DNA from: Frigoriglobus tundricola
Lineage (GTDB): Bacteria > Planctomycetota > Planctomycetia > Gemmatales > Gemmataceae
Assembly (NCBI RefSeq): GCF_013128195.2
Contig: NZ_CP053452.2
Location: forward strand, 7,812,001 to 7,876,000
Length of the DNA: 64,000 nucleotides
Reading direction: 5' to 3'
Shown: positions 9,844-18,914 of the stretch, in pieces
Layout: every line of letters begins with the position of its first letter
How positions within the stretch are numbered: the first letter of the stretch is position 1
Position numbers and translations under genes: made by a program
The notes under the pieces: model-generated
What the model saw: the letters and a program-made list of their open reading frames with translations, nothing else
Databases searched by the model: none
Told to the model about the DNA's origin: nothing

Positions 9844-9989
9844 GTTCGCCCCCCGATGGTCTCCGTTGATCGATAGCGACGGGGGAAGATTGTCAGAGTG
9901 TCGCGCGTCGGAAAATCGAAGACCCGAAGGGGTACGAGCTTTCCGACTTATCGACTTGTCGACTTGAGACCCTACGCAAACGGGCCGAC

Positions 9990-10436
9990 TCAATCGCTGT
10001 CCTTTTTGGGCGCTTCTTTTTGGGGCTCCTTCTTCTCGACGACCTTCTCGAACTCCTCCTTGATTCCTTCCGGGTCCTCGAGGAGGAGCCGCTCGTCGGT
10101 CAGTTTCTTGATTTTGGAGGTTTCCCCGCGCTCGTTACCGTCCTCGTTGATGGTCCACTCGATCTTCTCGTCGCCAACCACCTTGTATTTGCCTTCGTGT
10201 ACGGTCGGTTTGCCGTCTTTCTCTTTCGGGGTGATGATGAACGCCAGCGCCCCCTTCGGTTTGTACTCGATGACGAATTCGGCACCCTCGGGGAGGTTGG
10301 TATCCGTCTTCACGAGCTTCCACTTCCCGATCAGTTTCTCCTCCGTCGTCTTGTCCTTCGCTTTGGGCACCGGGGCCGCGTTCAGCCCGCCCGCCAGTAG
10401 CACGCCGCACACGGCCGTGAGGATCGGCATTCGCAT
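9990..10436 (-). CDS. TIGR03066-type secreted protein (lipocalin-like)
   Basis: 148-aa predicted secreted protein. The ATG at 10436 is preferred because GGAG lies 7 bases upstream; an in-frame TTG at 10451 and an ATG at 10430 are alternatives. A signal peptide (MRMPILTAVCGVLLAGG, cleavage after LNA) precedes a short beta-rich domain with KLIGKWKLVKTD and EGKYKVVGDEKIEWTI, then a charged Lys/Glu tail. The KLIGKWK...Y...W pattern matches the Gemmata paralogous family TIGR03066 and related lipocalin-like proteins, as I recall them. Function unknown. Confidence 0.75.
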   Translation of the reverse strand: MRMPILTAVCGVLLAGGLNAAPVPKAKDKTTEEKLIGKWKLVKTDTNLPEGAEFVIEYKPKGALAFIITPKEKDGKPTVHEGKYKVVGDEKIEWTINEDGNERGETSKIKKLTDERLLLEDPEGIKEEFEKVVEKKEPQKEAPKKDSD

Positions 10437-10639
10437 CGCACATCTCCGCAAGGATTTGAGACGCCCACCGAATGTTACCGGACCGGCGAACGATTGGCAA
10501 ATGCCGCTGGCGGCTGAGAACGGCCCGGGAGAGCTGCCAAAACCGGTTGCGGTTGATGCGGCCGCTCGAACTCCCCGCCCACTCGGCTTCCCTTCGGCTC
10601 CGCTTTGTGGTTACGCGGCCGTCCGGGTAGAATGCCCGA

Positions 10640-12064
10640 ATGAACACCACACCTGCCCACTCGGGGACCGATCCCACATTAACGTTCTGGGGCGCCGCCG
10701 GCGGCGTCACCGGGTCCATGCACCTGCTCGAGGCCGGCAACCACAAGGTTCTGCTCGACTGCGGGCTGCACCAGGGCCGCCGGGAGGAGGCGCGGCAGCG
10801 GAACGGGCACTTCCCGTTCCACCCGCACCAGATCGACGCCGTCGTGATCAGCCACGCCCACATCGACCACTGCGGGAACCTGCCCACCCTCATCCGCCAG
10901 GGCTTCGAGGGGCCGATCTACTGCACCCCGCCCACCCGCGATCTGCTCCGCGTGATGCTGGCCGACTCGGCCAAGATCCAGGAGGAGGACGCGGCCCACA
11001 TCAACATCGCCCGCAACTACGCCGAACCGTGGGTGCAGCCGCTGTACACCGTCACCGACGTCGAGAAAGTGTTCAGCCGGCTCGTCTCGGTGCCCTACGG
11101 CCGCGACACCGACGTGACCCGGACCGTCCGGTTCCGCTTCATCGAGGCGGGGCACGTGCTCGGCTCGGCGATGATTCACCTCGTTGTGGCGGGTGCCGAC
11201 CGGGACCACACGGTCACGTTCAGCGGCGACATGGGCCGCCGCGGGCTGCCCATCCTCAAGCCGACCGGCACCATCCCGCCCGCGGACGTGCTGGTGTGCG
11301 AGAGCACCTACGGCAACCGCACCCACCGCTCGTTCGCGGAGACGGTGGAAAAGCTGTACGCCGCCATTCGTGACACGGTCGATCGTGGCGGAAAGGTCCT
11401 CATCCCCGCGTTCAGTCTGGGCCGCACGCAACTGATCATCCACGTCCTGCAACAGGGACTGCGCGAGCGGAAGATCCCCGAGATCCCGGTGTACGTGGAC
11501 AGCCCGCTCGCGTCGGAGGTGGCCGCGGTGTACCGCGCGCACCCGAACAGCCTGTCGGCCGAGATCGCCCAGGCGCTCCGCGAGGGGCACGGGTTGCTCG
11601 GCGGCGACGGCGTCACCTACGTCCGCGACTTCGAGCAGAGCACGCTCCTGGCCTCGCGCCCCGGCTCCAGCGTCATCATCGCGTCGAGCGGCATGTGCGA
11701 CGCCGGCCGGATCCAGCAGCACCTGAAGCAGTTGGTGGACGACCCGCGGTGTTCGATCATTCTGGTGAGCTACCAGGCACAGGGCACGGTGGGCCGGAAG
11801 CTGCTCGACAACAAGCCGACCGTGCGGTTCCAGGGCCGCGACTGGAACAAGTGGATCGACGTCCTGCACCTCGACGGGTTCAGCGGCCACGCGGACAAGA
11901 ACGACTTCATCGCGTACCTGGGTGGGCTGGCGGGTCGGGTCGGCAAGGTGCGGCTCATTCACGGCGAACACGAACAGGCGGACGCGCTGGCGCACACGCT
12001 CCGCGACCTGGGCTTCGCGGACGTGGCCGTCCCCGGTCCCGGCGACCGGGTGAGTGTCGGGTGA
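10640..12064 (+). CDS. MBL-fold beta-CASP RNA/DNA-processing hydrolase
   Basis: 474-aa cytoplasmic protein. The N-terminal metallo-beta-lactamase fold carries the zinc motif HAHIDHCGNLP, preceded by GVTGSMHLLEAG and followed by the conserved AGHVLGSAMIHL. The beta-CASP part has GKVLIPAFSLGRTQ, SSGMCDAGRIQQHL and DGFSGHADKNDF with the C-terminal histidines (GFSGHAD, IHGEHEQ). This is the CPSF73/YSH1-like bacterial group, usually RNA endo- or exonucleases. Length is normal for the stand-alone family. The Uma2 gene follows 38 bases later. Confidence 0.9.
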   Translation: MNTTPAHSGTDPTLTFWGAAGGVTGSMHLLEAGNHKVLLDCGLHQGRREEARQRNGHFPFHPHQIDAVVISHAHIDHCGNLPTLIRQGFEGPIYCTPPTRDLLRVMLADSAKIQEEDAAHINIARNYAEPWVQPLYTVTDVEKVFSRLVSVPYGRDTDVTRTVRFRFIEAGHVLGSAMIHLVVAGADRDHTVTFSGDMGRRGLPILKPTGTIPPADVLVCESTYGNRTHRSFAETVEKLYAAIRDTVDRGGKVLIPAFSLGRTQLIIHVLQQGLRERKIPEIPVYVDSPLASEVAAVYRAHPNSLSAEIAQALREGHGLLGGDGVTYVRDFEQSTLLASRPGSSVIIASSGMCDAGRIQQHLKQLVDDPRCSIILVSYQAQGTVGRKLLDNKPTVRFQGRDWNKWIDVLHLDGFSGHADKNDFIAYLGGLAGRVGKVRLIHGEHEQADALAHTLRDLGFADVAVPGPGDRVSVG

Positions 12065-12102
12065 GCGGGCCCGTTGCGCAGAGGCGAGTGGGGAGGAAAA
12101 CC

Positions 12103-12828
12103 ATGAGCGGTAATCGCCCAGTCCCGCCGTTCGGGCTGGTGTTTCCCGATTCGGACGGGCAGCCGATGGCCGAGAACACCCGGCAGTACGAAGCGATCGT
12201 CACCTTGAAGGGGAACATTGAGGCGTTCGCGCCCCGGACCGCGTTCGTGGCCGGCGATCATCTGATTTACGTGGACCCGCAGAATCCGGCCGCGCGCCAG
12301 GCCCCGGACGTGTACGTCGCGTTCGACCGCCCGCGCCGACACCGCGGCAGTTACAAAGTGTGGGAAGAAAACAACGTTTTCCCGCAAGTGATCTTCGAGG
12401 TCCTTGGCCCGAGCAACACCGCGGCCGAGATGCGGGACAAGCGTCGGTTTTACTTTAATCAGGGTGCCGAGGAGTATTACGAATTCGACCCGGAAGCCGG
12501 CACGTGGATCGGATTCGTGCTGAATGCTGAGACCGGCTTGCCGGACCAGATTAAGACGATGGACGACTTCGCCAGCCCACGGCTTGGAATGCGGTTCGCG
12601 TTCCGCCCGCTGGAGTTGCTGGTGTACCGCCCGGACGGGTCGCGTTTCCTCTCGTTCCAGGAGATCAACGACCTGGCCGAAGCCGAGCGCCAGCGCGCCG
12701 AGGCCGAGCGCCAGCGCGCCGACGACGCGCGGCAACAAGTCGAGCGCCAGCGCGATGAGAACGACCGCCTGCGGCACCTGCTCCGCGCCGCCGGGATCGA
12801 TCCGGACAAACCGGTTTCACCGCCATGA
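12103..12828 (+). CDS. Uma2 family (DUF820) putative endonuclease with C-terminal coiled coil
   Basis: 241 aa, preceded by a strong ribosome-binding site (GGGAGGAAAACC before ATG 12103). The DUF820/Uma2 fold, a PD-(D/E)XK nuclease relative common in cyanobacteria and planctomycetes, is visible as APDVYVAFDRPRRHRGSY, FEVLGPSNTAAEMRDK, and a KRRFYFNQGAEEYYEFDP segment. The last 60 residues are a charged coiled coil with direct repeats (AERQRAE twice) ending LRAAGIDPD, a frequent tail in this family. Function unknown. Its stop overlaps the next start (ATGA), so translation is coupled to the TIGR02996 gene. Confidence 0.85.
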   Translation: MSGNRPVPPFGLVFPDSDGQPMAENTRQYEAIVTLKGNIEAFAPRTAFVAGDHLIYVDPQNPAARQAPDVYVAFDRPRRHRGSYKVWEENNVFPQVIFEVLGPSNTAAEMRDKRRFYFNQGAEEYYEFDPEAGTWIGFVLNAETGLPDQIKTMDDFASPRLGMRFAFRPLELLVYRPDGSRFLSFQEINDLAEAERQRAEAERQRADDARQQVERQRDENDRLRHLLRAAGIDPDKPVSPP

Positions 12829-13421
12829 CCCCCGACAACCCGTTCCTGCATGCGCTCCTCGCGGACCCGGACGACGACACGCTCCGGCTGGCGCTGGCGG
12901 ACTGGCTCAACGAAAACGACCAGGCCGCACGGGCCGAGTTCGTTCGCGTTCAACTCGAACTGGCCCGCGGCGCGCCGGACCGCGACCACCGGCGGCGGCT
13001 CGAACTGCGCCAGCGCGACTTGCTCGTCGCACACGACGCGGAGTGGGTCGCCCCGCTCGCGCGGGTGCTGCGGTGTAAAACGGGGCAGTGGGGCGGCTGG
13101 GTGTTCCGCCGCGGGTTCGTCGAGTACATCCACCTGCCGGCCGCGGTGCTCCTTGCGCACGGCGACCGGCTCGCGGCGCGCACCCCCGTTCGCGAACTGT
13201 TCCTGCGGCCGTGCGGCTCGGAAGAAGTCGTTGCTCTGTACCGGAAGCGGTGGATGATCTCGGTGACGCACCTCTACCTCGAGGGCGTTTCCCTCACGGT
13301 CGGCGCGCAGCGGGCGGTGCTCGACTGCCCGTACCTGACGAACCTGCGCGTCTTGCGGCACGATGTCGCGTCTACAGAAACGGTGCTGGAAGAACTCCTC
13401 CGCCGCTTCCCGGCCCGCTGA
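12825..13421 (+). CDS. TIGR02996 domain protein
   Basis: 198 aa. The first 45 residues carry the Gemmata 'repeat-companion' domain TIGR02996 (FLHALLADPDDDTLRLALAD, then WLNENDQ and AEFVRVQLELA), normally found before leucine-rich-repeat-like stretches. The rest (WVFRRGFVEYIHLPAA, VTHLYLEGVSLTVG, LTNLRVLRHD) is short and only weakly repeat-like. It overlaps the Uma2 gene by 4 bases. No function is known for the domain. Confidence 0.83.
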   Translation: MTPDNPFLHALLADPDDDTLRLALADWLNENDQAARAEFVRVQLELARGAPDRDHRRRLELRQRDLLVAHDAEWVAPLARVLRCKTGQWGGWVFRRGFVEYIHLPAAVLLAHGDRLAARTPVRELFLRPCGSEEVVALYRKRWMISVTHLYLEGVSLTVGAQRAVLDCPYLTNLRVLRHDVASTETVLEELLRRFPAR

Positions 13422-13446
13422 TGGCGAATCCCCACCACGAGCGATC

Positions 13447-14199
13447 ATGAGCGATCACGACGCCCTCCTGCGCGCGATCGGCGAGCACCCGGAAGAGGAC
13501 ACGCCGCGCCTCATGTACGCCGACTGGCTGGAGGAGCAGGGCGAGTCCGATCGGGCCGACTTCGTGCGTAACCAGGTCGAGTTGGCACGGTGCGACTCGA
13601 ACGACTTGAGCCGCTACCTGCGCGTCCGGAAGAACGTTTACTACCTGACGACCTTCGTCCCACGATGGAAGGCCGAACTCCCGCAGCTCGAAGGGATCGA
13701 GTGGGGCGACTTCAACCGCGGGCTGATCGAGGAGGTTCGTGCGGCTTCGGGGGCGCCGCTCGTCCGTCACGCGGCCGCCGTCTTCGCCGTTCCCGGCATC
13801 CACGTTCTCCGGTTCACGCGCCTGAATGAAGGGCGCGGCCTCTCGCGCCGAGCGGAGTTGGCCCGACTGCGGGCGCTCAGGCTGGTCGGCGCTCGCGCGC
13901 CCGCGGCCGAGTTGTACCGGTTGCTCGCGTCGCCGCATCTCGGTTCCCTGCGTGTGCTGGACCTGGACGGAAACGGGGCCGACGATTCGATCGCGTCCCG
14001 CATCGCGGACGGGCTGTTTCCGGAGCTTGCGGAGTTGTGGCTGGGCTCGAACGTGATCGGCGACCGTGGCGCGATCGCCCTCGCGAACTCGCCGCACGTG
14101 TCGCGCCTGCGGGCCCGTGACCTGCGGGACAACCGCGTGGACGGCTACGCGGCGCGGGCCGCGCTGCGCCGGCGGTTCGGTGCCGCGCTGAAACTGTGA
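13447..14199 (+). CDS. TIGR02996 domain protein with leucine-rich repeats
   Basis: 250 aa from ATG 13447, chosen because the domain begins immediately (MSDHDALLRAIGEHPEEDT, YADWLEEQGESDRADFVRNQ). Downstream residues form irregular leucine-rich repeats (LGSLRVLDLDGNGADD, ELAELWLGSNVIGDRGA), as usual for this companion domain. It is the second of three neighbouring family members and lies 25 bases after the first, probably a local duplication that has diverged. Role unknown; presumably protein binding. Confidence 0.85.
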   Translation: MSDHDALLRAIGEHPEEDTPRLMYADWLEEQGESDRADFVRNQVELARCDSNDLSRYLRVRKNVYYLTTFVPRWKAELPQLEGIEWGDFNRGLIEEVRAASGAPLVRHAAAVFAVPGIHVLRFTRLNEGRGLSRRAELARLRALRLVGARAPAAELYRLLASPHLGSLRVLDLDGNGADDSIASRIADGLFPELAELWLGSNVIGDRGAIALANSPHVSRLRARDLRDNRVDGYAARAALRRRFGAALKL

Positions 14200-14245
14200 C
14201 GCCGGCGTGCGCGTCACCCGAACCGTCCCGCCGGCCCGCACGCGC

Positions 14246-15355
14246 TCAGTCCACGATCACCGCGTCCGGGAAGCGCGTCTGGAGTGCGGCCCGCTGTGAG
14301 AGGGTGAGACCGTTGCCGCTCATGTCCAGGTGGTAGAGGTTCAGTTTCGTGCTGTCCGAGTGGATCAGCGCCCGGACGCCGTCCGCCCTGACGCGATTGT
14401 TCGCCAGGCTCAGCCGCCGCAGGGGAGCCGGATCGCGCCGCCGGTTCAGTTCCATCACGATCTGTTCGGTGCCCGGATCGCCCACGCCCTGTCCGTTCAG
14501 GTCGAGTGTCCGGAGCCGGTTCCAGGGGATGATCCCGAAGCTCAGATCCAGGTGCGTCAGCGCGCCCTCGCGGCCGCTCTGGGGCATCCATCCGAGGAAC
14601 AATTCTTCCACGTTTCTTAGGCACCGACTCGCGAGTATCTGCTTGATCTCGTGTGAAGTGAACCGGATGCGGCTCAGGTCGAGTCGGGCGAAGCGCCGGT
14701 GGTCGGCTCGAGAGAGGGCGCTGGCGAGGCACGGGCCGAGGTTCGCCACGTCAGCGAGGTCGAGGCCCGCGAGGGCGGGCAGGGCCGTTCCGATCAGAAG
14801 GGCCGCCAACCGGTCGGGCGGGACCGGGGTGTTTCGCAGGCCGAGGTCCGTGAGAGGCGCCAGGTGCGGGCACTCGAACAGCAGCTCGATTTCGTACGGG
14901 GCGACCCAGAGGTTCGTGAGGTCCAGGCGGGTGACGCGCGCCAACTGCGGGGTACCGAAGAACGGGTCCAACTCGTGTTCGGGAGCCGTCCGCACCATCC
15001 TCAGCGACCGGACCGGTTCTGCGGCGAACAGGGCCGCCGCGTCCCTCGGAAAGGTCGCCACGTTCACCGTTGCGTGATCGATGAACCCGCGGCGGAACTC
15101 CGCAGCCAGTACCCACGGGTGGACCCGTTTCGCCCAGGCCTGGCGTGCCGGATCGAGTAACCGTTTGGCGGTTGCGGCGTGCTTGCGGGCCTCCGGGCCG
15201 AACGGGTCCGCTTGCGCCGCCCACACCTGGGCGCGGATGAACGCCGCGCGGTCGGGCTGGCCGTTCTCGTCGAGCCAGTCGGCATAGACCAGCCGCAGGG
15301 TATCGTCGTCCGGCTGCGCGATGATGGCCCCGCGGAGCGCGTCGCCGTCGGTCAT
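14246..15355 (-). CDS. TIGR02996 domain protein with leucine-rich repeats
   Basis: 369 aa on the opposite strand, converging on the previous family member (46-base gap). I place the start at ATG 15355 because the domain begins right there (MTDGDALRGAIIAQPDDDT, YADWLDENGQPDRAAFIRAQ); an in-frame start at 15391 would add 12 residues of no family character. Repeats include VTRLDLTNLWVAPYEI, APLTDLGLRNTPVPPD, FARLDLSRIRFTSHEI and LYHLDMSGNGLTLSQ, a typical ribonuclease-inhibitor-like leucine pattern. Function unknown. Confidence 0.85.
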   Translation of the reverse strand: MTDGDALRGAIIAQPDDDTLRLVYADWLDENGQPDRAAFIRAQVWAAQADPFGPEARKHAATAKRLLDPARQAWAKRVHPWVLAAEFRRGFIDHATVNVATFPRDAAALFAAEPVRSLRMVRTAPEHELDPFFGTPQLARVTRLDLTNLWVAPYEIELLFECPHLAPLTDLGLRNTPVPPDRLAALLIGTALPALAGLDLADVANLGPCLASALSRADHRRFARLDLSRIRFTSHEIKQILASRCLRNVEELFLGWMPQSGREGALTHLDLSFGIIPWNRLRTLDLNGQGVGDPGTEQIVMELNRRRDPAPLRRLSLANNRVRADGVRALIHSDSTKLNLYHLDMSGNGLTLSQRAALQTRFPDAVIVD

Positions 15356-15433
15356 GGATCGGTCACCCAAAGCGAGCGGCGTGGCGGCCACGGATCACTC
15401 GAATCTATTGTGCCCCAGGTGTCATTTTTGCCC

Positions 15434-15453
15434 GCGGGCCGCGCGCGGCCCGC
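15434..15453. repeat. Perfect 20-bp GC palindrome
   Basis: Positions 15434-15440 and 15447-15453 are exact reverse complements around GCGCGC, so the whole 20 bp reads the same on both strands. It lies between the divergent TIGR02996 and DUF1559 genes (15356-15670), which otherwise shows nothing I recognise. It could be a regulator site or an RNA hairpin. Confidence 0.55.
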
Positions 15454-15670
15454 AGAGTGACCGCGTTTTATTCGAAACGCCTGAGAAAAAATTGACAAAA
15501 ATCGCTTGCTGGGATGGCACCTGGCCCGCGCCGCCGCATCTTTTTTTGCGTGCGGGAGTTTCGTTTTCTATATTACACAGCGACCAACTTCTCCCCGGTT
15601 TGTCAGTATAGCCCCGTCCCGCCTTGTTTTGAGGCGGGCGTGCTCGTTTACGCGTCCAGGAGTCGATTCA

Positions 15671-16516
15671 ATGCAGGTCCGTGCGCCTCGTCGCGGTTTC
15701 ACGTTGATCGAGCTTTTGGTGGTGATCGCGATCATCGCCATTCTCATCGGCCTCCTTCTGCCGGCGGTTCAGAAGGTCCGCGAGGCCGCCGCTCGCATGA
15801 GCAGCAGCAACAACATTAAGCAACTGAGCCTGGCCATGCACACGATGGCCAGCGCGAACAACGACGCGTTCTGTCCCGGCTTCGGTGCGTTCCCCGCGAG
15901 CAGCGCGGGGGCGCCCGCCCCGTGGACGTGGTGGATCCTGCCGTACATCGAGCAAAACAACGTGTACACACTCGGGTACGGTAACGCGCCCGCCACGACC
16001 ATCAAGACCTTCTATGCACCCAACGACTCCAGCTTCGTTTCCGGGAGCCCCTGGACGAGCTACACCGGCAACAGCCTGGTTCTGTACCCGACGAGCATCT
16101 CCGCGAACCTGAAAGCGACCTTCTCCGACGGGACCTCCAACACGATCGTCTACCTCGAGCGCTACGCCATGCCCGGTACCGGTCCGGTCACCCCCACCCC
16201 CCCCGGCGTGCTGGGCGCTCACGTGCTGTACCCGCCGGTGACGACATCATCGTCTGGCTATTCGTATGATTACACGCGCGTGCTGATTACCCCCTTGTCT
16301 GTTGCGAACGGCGGCGGGACGGCCCCGTACCCGTTCCAGATCAAGCCCGCAGCGGCGGCCGCAGTGGACGCCGTGCCCCAGGGCATGTCGTCTGGTATCA
16401 TGCAGGTCGGGTTGGCGGACGGCAGCGTCCGCGGCATCTCGTCGGGCGTGTCCGCGGGCACCTTCTACTCCGCCTGTACCCCGAACGGCGGCGAGGTCCT
16501 CAGCAGCGATTGGTAA
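15671..16516 (+). CDS. DUF1559 prepilin-like protein
   Basis: 281 aa. It begins with a short basic leader and a class III/type IV prepilin cleavage and methylation motif ([19 protein letters not shown]), then the DUF1559 continuation [15 protein letters not shown]. The C-terminus ends with the family motif: [14 protein letters not shown], then [10 protein letters not shown]. Planctomycetes carry many such pseudopilin-like proteins, thought to be exported and processed by a prepilin peptidase; actual function is unknown. A good intrinsic terminator follows at 16546. Confidence 0.9.
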   Translation: MQVRAPRRGFTLIELLVVIAIIAILIGLLLPAVQKVREAAARMSSSNNIKQLSLAMHTMASANNDAFCPGFGAFPASSAGAPAPWTWWILPYIEQNNVYTLGYGNAPATTIKTFYAPNDSSFVSGSPWTSYTGNSLVLYPTSISANLKATFSDGTSNTIVYLERYAMPGTGPVTPTPPGVLGAHVLYPPVTTSSSGYSYDYTRVLITPLSVANGGGTAPYPFQIKPAAAAAVDAVPQGMSSGIMQVGLADGSVRGISSGVSAGTFYSACTPNGGEVLSSDW

Positions 16517-16545
16517 GCCGACTCGGGTCGTTGTCCCGACATCAG

Positions 16546-16566
16546 CCGCCCGGGCAACCCGGGCGG
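16546..16566. terminator. Hairpin terminator between converging genes
   Basis: Perfect 9-bp stem (16546-16554 with 16558-16566, sequence CCGCCCGGG) with a 3-base loop, followed by a modest T-rich run. It lies 30 bases after the DUF1559 stop and just before the converging propeller gene end, so it may serve both directions. Confidence 0.7.
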
Positions 16567-16570
16567 TTCG

Positions 16571-17440
16571 TCATTTCACCTCGATCACGTACACGTCACT
16601 CCCGCCGTTCCGGGTGGACACGAACGCGAGCGTCTTGCCGCTCGGGTGCCAGCACGGCGCGGTGTCCTGGGCCGAGTGGTTCGTCAGGTTCGCCAGCTCC
16701 TTTCCTTCGGCCGTCATCAACCAGATGTCGTAATTCCCCGTGCGGTTGGAAACGAAGGCGATGCGCTTGCCATCGGGGCGCCACGCGGGCCAGGCGTCGA
16801 GGGACGCACCGTCGGTGAGCCTGGTTACGCTCCCCCCGTCGGCGTTCATAACGTGGATCTTCTGCTTCCCGCTCCGTCCGCTGGCGAACGCGATCCGGGT
16901 GCCGTCCGGGTGCCACGCCGGGTGCAGGTCGAGCGCCGGGTCGTTCGTGAGCCGCGTCACGCCCTTCCCATCGGTCCCGACGGTGTACAGGTCCGGGTTG
17001 CCGTCCCGCGTGGACACCCACAGCACCTTCTTGCCGTCCGGGCTGAACCGCGGCGACTCCTCGAACGCCTTGTGCGGCACGAGCGGCTGGTCGTCGGAAC
17101 CGTCCGCGGCACACGTGTGGATGCGCAACTGGCCGTCGGTGCCCTGGACCTGGTCGTACACGTAAACGATCCGCTTGCCGTCGGTGGAGAAGTGGCCGTC
17201 GAAGTGGGGTTCGGAGTGGTCGGGGAGGAGGCGGGTCATCTCGCCGCCGCCGGCCGGCACGGTCCAGAGCGCCATCTTCCCCTTGTGGATGCGCGTGAAG
17301 AGGAGCGTCTTGCCGTCCGGCGACCACGCGAGGTGCTGTTTGAAGCTGCCGTCGGTGGTCAGCCGCGTGGGTTCGCCGCACGGGCTCACGGCGGGCACGA
17401 GGGGCAGACACAGTAGCGCGAGTGCGACGCGGCGGCTCAT
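16571..17440 (-). CDS. TolB-like WD40/PD40 beta-propeller protein, secreted
   Basis: 289 aa with an N-terminal signal peptide (RRVALALLCLPLVPAVSP). The mature part is six repeats of the PD40 pattern, for example LAWSPDGKTLLFTR, RFSPDGKKVLWVSTRDG, AWHPDGTRIAFASGR, AWRPDGKRIAFVSNRTGN, CWHPSGKTLAFVSTRNG. Such propellers occur in TolB and in periplasmic protease or sensor modules; here no other domain is attached, so it is probably a protein-binding periplasmic propeller. An AGGGGG ribosome-binding site precedes ATG 17440. Confidence 0.87.
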   Translation of the reverse strand: MSRRVALALLCLPLVPAVSPCGEPTRLTTDGSFKQHLAWSPDGKTLLFTRIHKGKMALWTVPAGGGEMTRLLPDHSEPHFDGHFSTDGKRIVYVYDQVQGTDGQLRIHTCAADGSDDQPLVPHKAFEESPRFSPDGKKVLWVSTRDGNPDLYTVGTDGKGVTRLTNDPALDLHPAWHPDGTRIAFASGRSGKQKIHVMNADGGSVTRLTDGASLDAWPAWRPDGKRIAFVSNRTGNYDIWLMTAEGKELANLTNHSAQDTAPCWHPSGKTLAFVSTRNGGSDVYVIEVK

Positions 17441-17497
17441 GAGTCCCCCTACGTTTCATACCCGGAGGTACCGGGCCGGTTTTCGGTCGCGGTTCGG

Positions 17498-18844
17498 TCA
17501 GGACCCGGGCGCGGCACCGCCAAAGCCGAGCAGCGCCCGGGTCATCGTTCCGCCCGCGACGAGGAGCTCGGCGAGCGCCTCGTCCATCTGGTGATCGGTG
17601 ACGACGAGGTCCCCGCCCGCGCTGTCCGCCTCGGCGGCCAGCACGGCGGCCTTGCGGAGCAGCTCGCGGATGAACGCGGCGCTCACGCCCTTCGTGCGCC
17701 GGAGCCACACGTCGGGGTCGGCGAGTACGAGTGTTAGTCCGCGCCCGTAGAGGTCGAACAGCCGCTTGCGGCACGCCTCGTCCGGGAGCGGGACCTCGAT
17801 GGCGAGGTCGATGCGGCCCGGCCGGGCCGCCAGCGCCGGTTCCAGGAAGTCGGGGCGGTTGGTCGTGAGGATGAACAGGATGTCCGCGTCCTCGCCCAGA
17901 CCGTCCATCTGGTTGAGCAGTTCGAACAGCAGCGCGTTGGCGCCGACCGACTGCTGCTCGCGCTCCGTGCCGATGAGGTCCACGTCCTCGAGGACAATGG
18001 TCGCGGGTTCGAGCAGGCGGGCGAGGGCGCAGGCGGTTTCGATCGCCCCGACCGCCCCGCCGGTGAGGACCAGGACCGTGCGGCCGGTCATGCAGGCGGC
18101 GAGGTACATGGCCGAAAGGGTCTTGCCGGTCCCGGGCTTGCCGTGCATCAGGATGCCGCGCTTCATGTGCCGGCCCGCGGCCCTCAGCCGGGCGGCGTGT
18201 TTGGTCAGCCCCATGGCCTGGCGCTCGATGCGGCGGAGCAGGTCCTCGGGCAGGATCAAACTGTCGCGGGTCACGTTCGGGAGCTTGTGGAACCGGACGA
18301 CGGTGTCCCCGTAGCCCCCCTTTTCGACCGAGAGCACCTTTCCGCGGAACGCGCTCCCGTGGCGGACCCCCGCGCTCAACTTGCGGGCGAACCGCTCGGC
18401 CGCTTCGCGGTCGCCCGCCATCACCGCGACGTCCAGCCCCTTCTCGGAGCGGTAGGTGTCCTCCTCGGTGACGAACAGCGCGACCGGTCGGCCGTCGTCG
18501 CGGAACGTGTACAGCCCCTGCTTGACACAGGCGAGCTTCTGGTCGTCGGCGAGGGGCACGTCCACGTATTCGACCGGCCCCTCCTCGTACCCCTTCGCGG
18601 TCTCCGGCCGCGCCAGCTTGGCGAGCGAGACGCCGGAGTACTGGCTCGGCAGTACCACGCCGGCGAGGGCCGGGGGCGGCACCGAGGGCGCGAGTAACTG
18701 CTGGACCGTCAGGTGCAGGTTGGCGCGGTCGTACCCGGGGAACGTCTGCTGGACCACCGGCAGCCGGGCCGGGTCGGTGCCGAAGTGCTTCCGGAGGCGG
18801 GCGAACAGGGCGGGTACTCGGGGCCTCTTTCTCGCCTTCGCCAT
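17498..18844 (-). CDS. AAA+ family ATPase
   Basis: 448 aa. The N-terminal half (about 210 aa, including VPLADDQKLACVKQGLYTF) is not recognised and may be a substrate-recognition region. The C-terminal half is a classic AAA domain: Walker A HGKPGTGKTLSA, Walker B TIVLEDVDLIG, sensor/arginine-finger region LTTNRPDFLEPALAARPGRI and the lid ending AAFIRELLRKAAVLA, as in Cdc48/spastin-type ATPases. Start ATG 18844 is preferred over a TTG 15 bases upstream because GAGG precedes it. Partner and substrate unknown. Confidence 0.87.
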   Translation of the reverse strand: MAKARKRPRVPALFARLRKHFGTDPARLPVVQQTFPGYDRANLHLTVQQLLAPSVPPPALAGVVLPSQYSGVSLAKLARPETAKGYEEGPVEYVDVPLADDQKLACVKQGLYTFRDDGRPVALFVTEEDTYRSEKGLDVAVMAGDREAAERFARKLSAGVRHGSAFRGKVLSVEKGGYGDTVVRFHKLPNVTRDSLILPEDLLRRIERQAMGLTKHAARLRAAGRHMKRGILMHGKPGTGKTLSAMYLAACMTGRTVLVLTGGAVGAIETACALARLLEPATIVLEDVDLIGTEREQQSVGANALLFELLNQMDGLGEDADILFILTTNRPDFLEPALAARPGRIDLAIEVPLPDEACRKRLFDLYGRGLTLVLADPDVWLRRTKGVSAAFIRELLRKAAVLAAEADSAGGDLVVTDHQMDEALAELLVAGGTMTRALLGFGGAAPGS

Positions 18845-18914
18845 CGTGGCCTCGATCAACGGGTGCGCGAACGGGTGTCGCCGGACGGGCTCCGGGCGTG
18901 CGGCCGAGGGGCGT

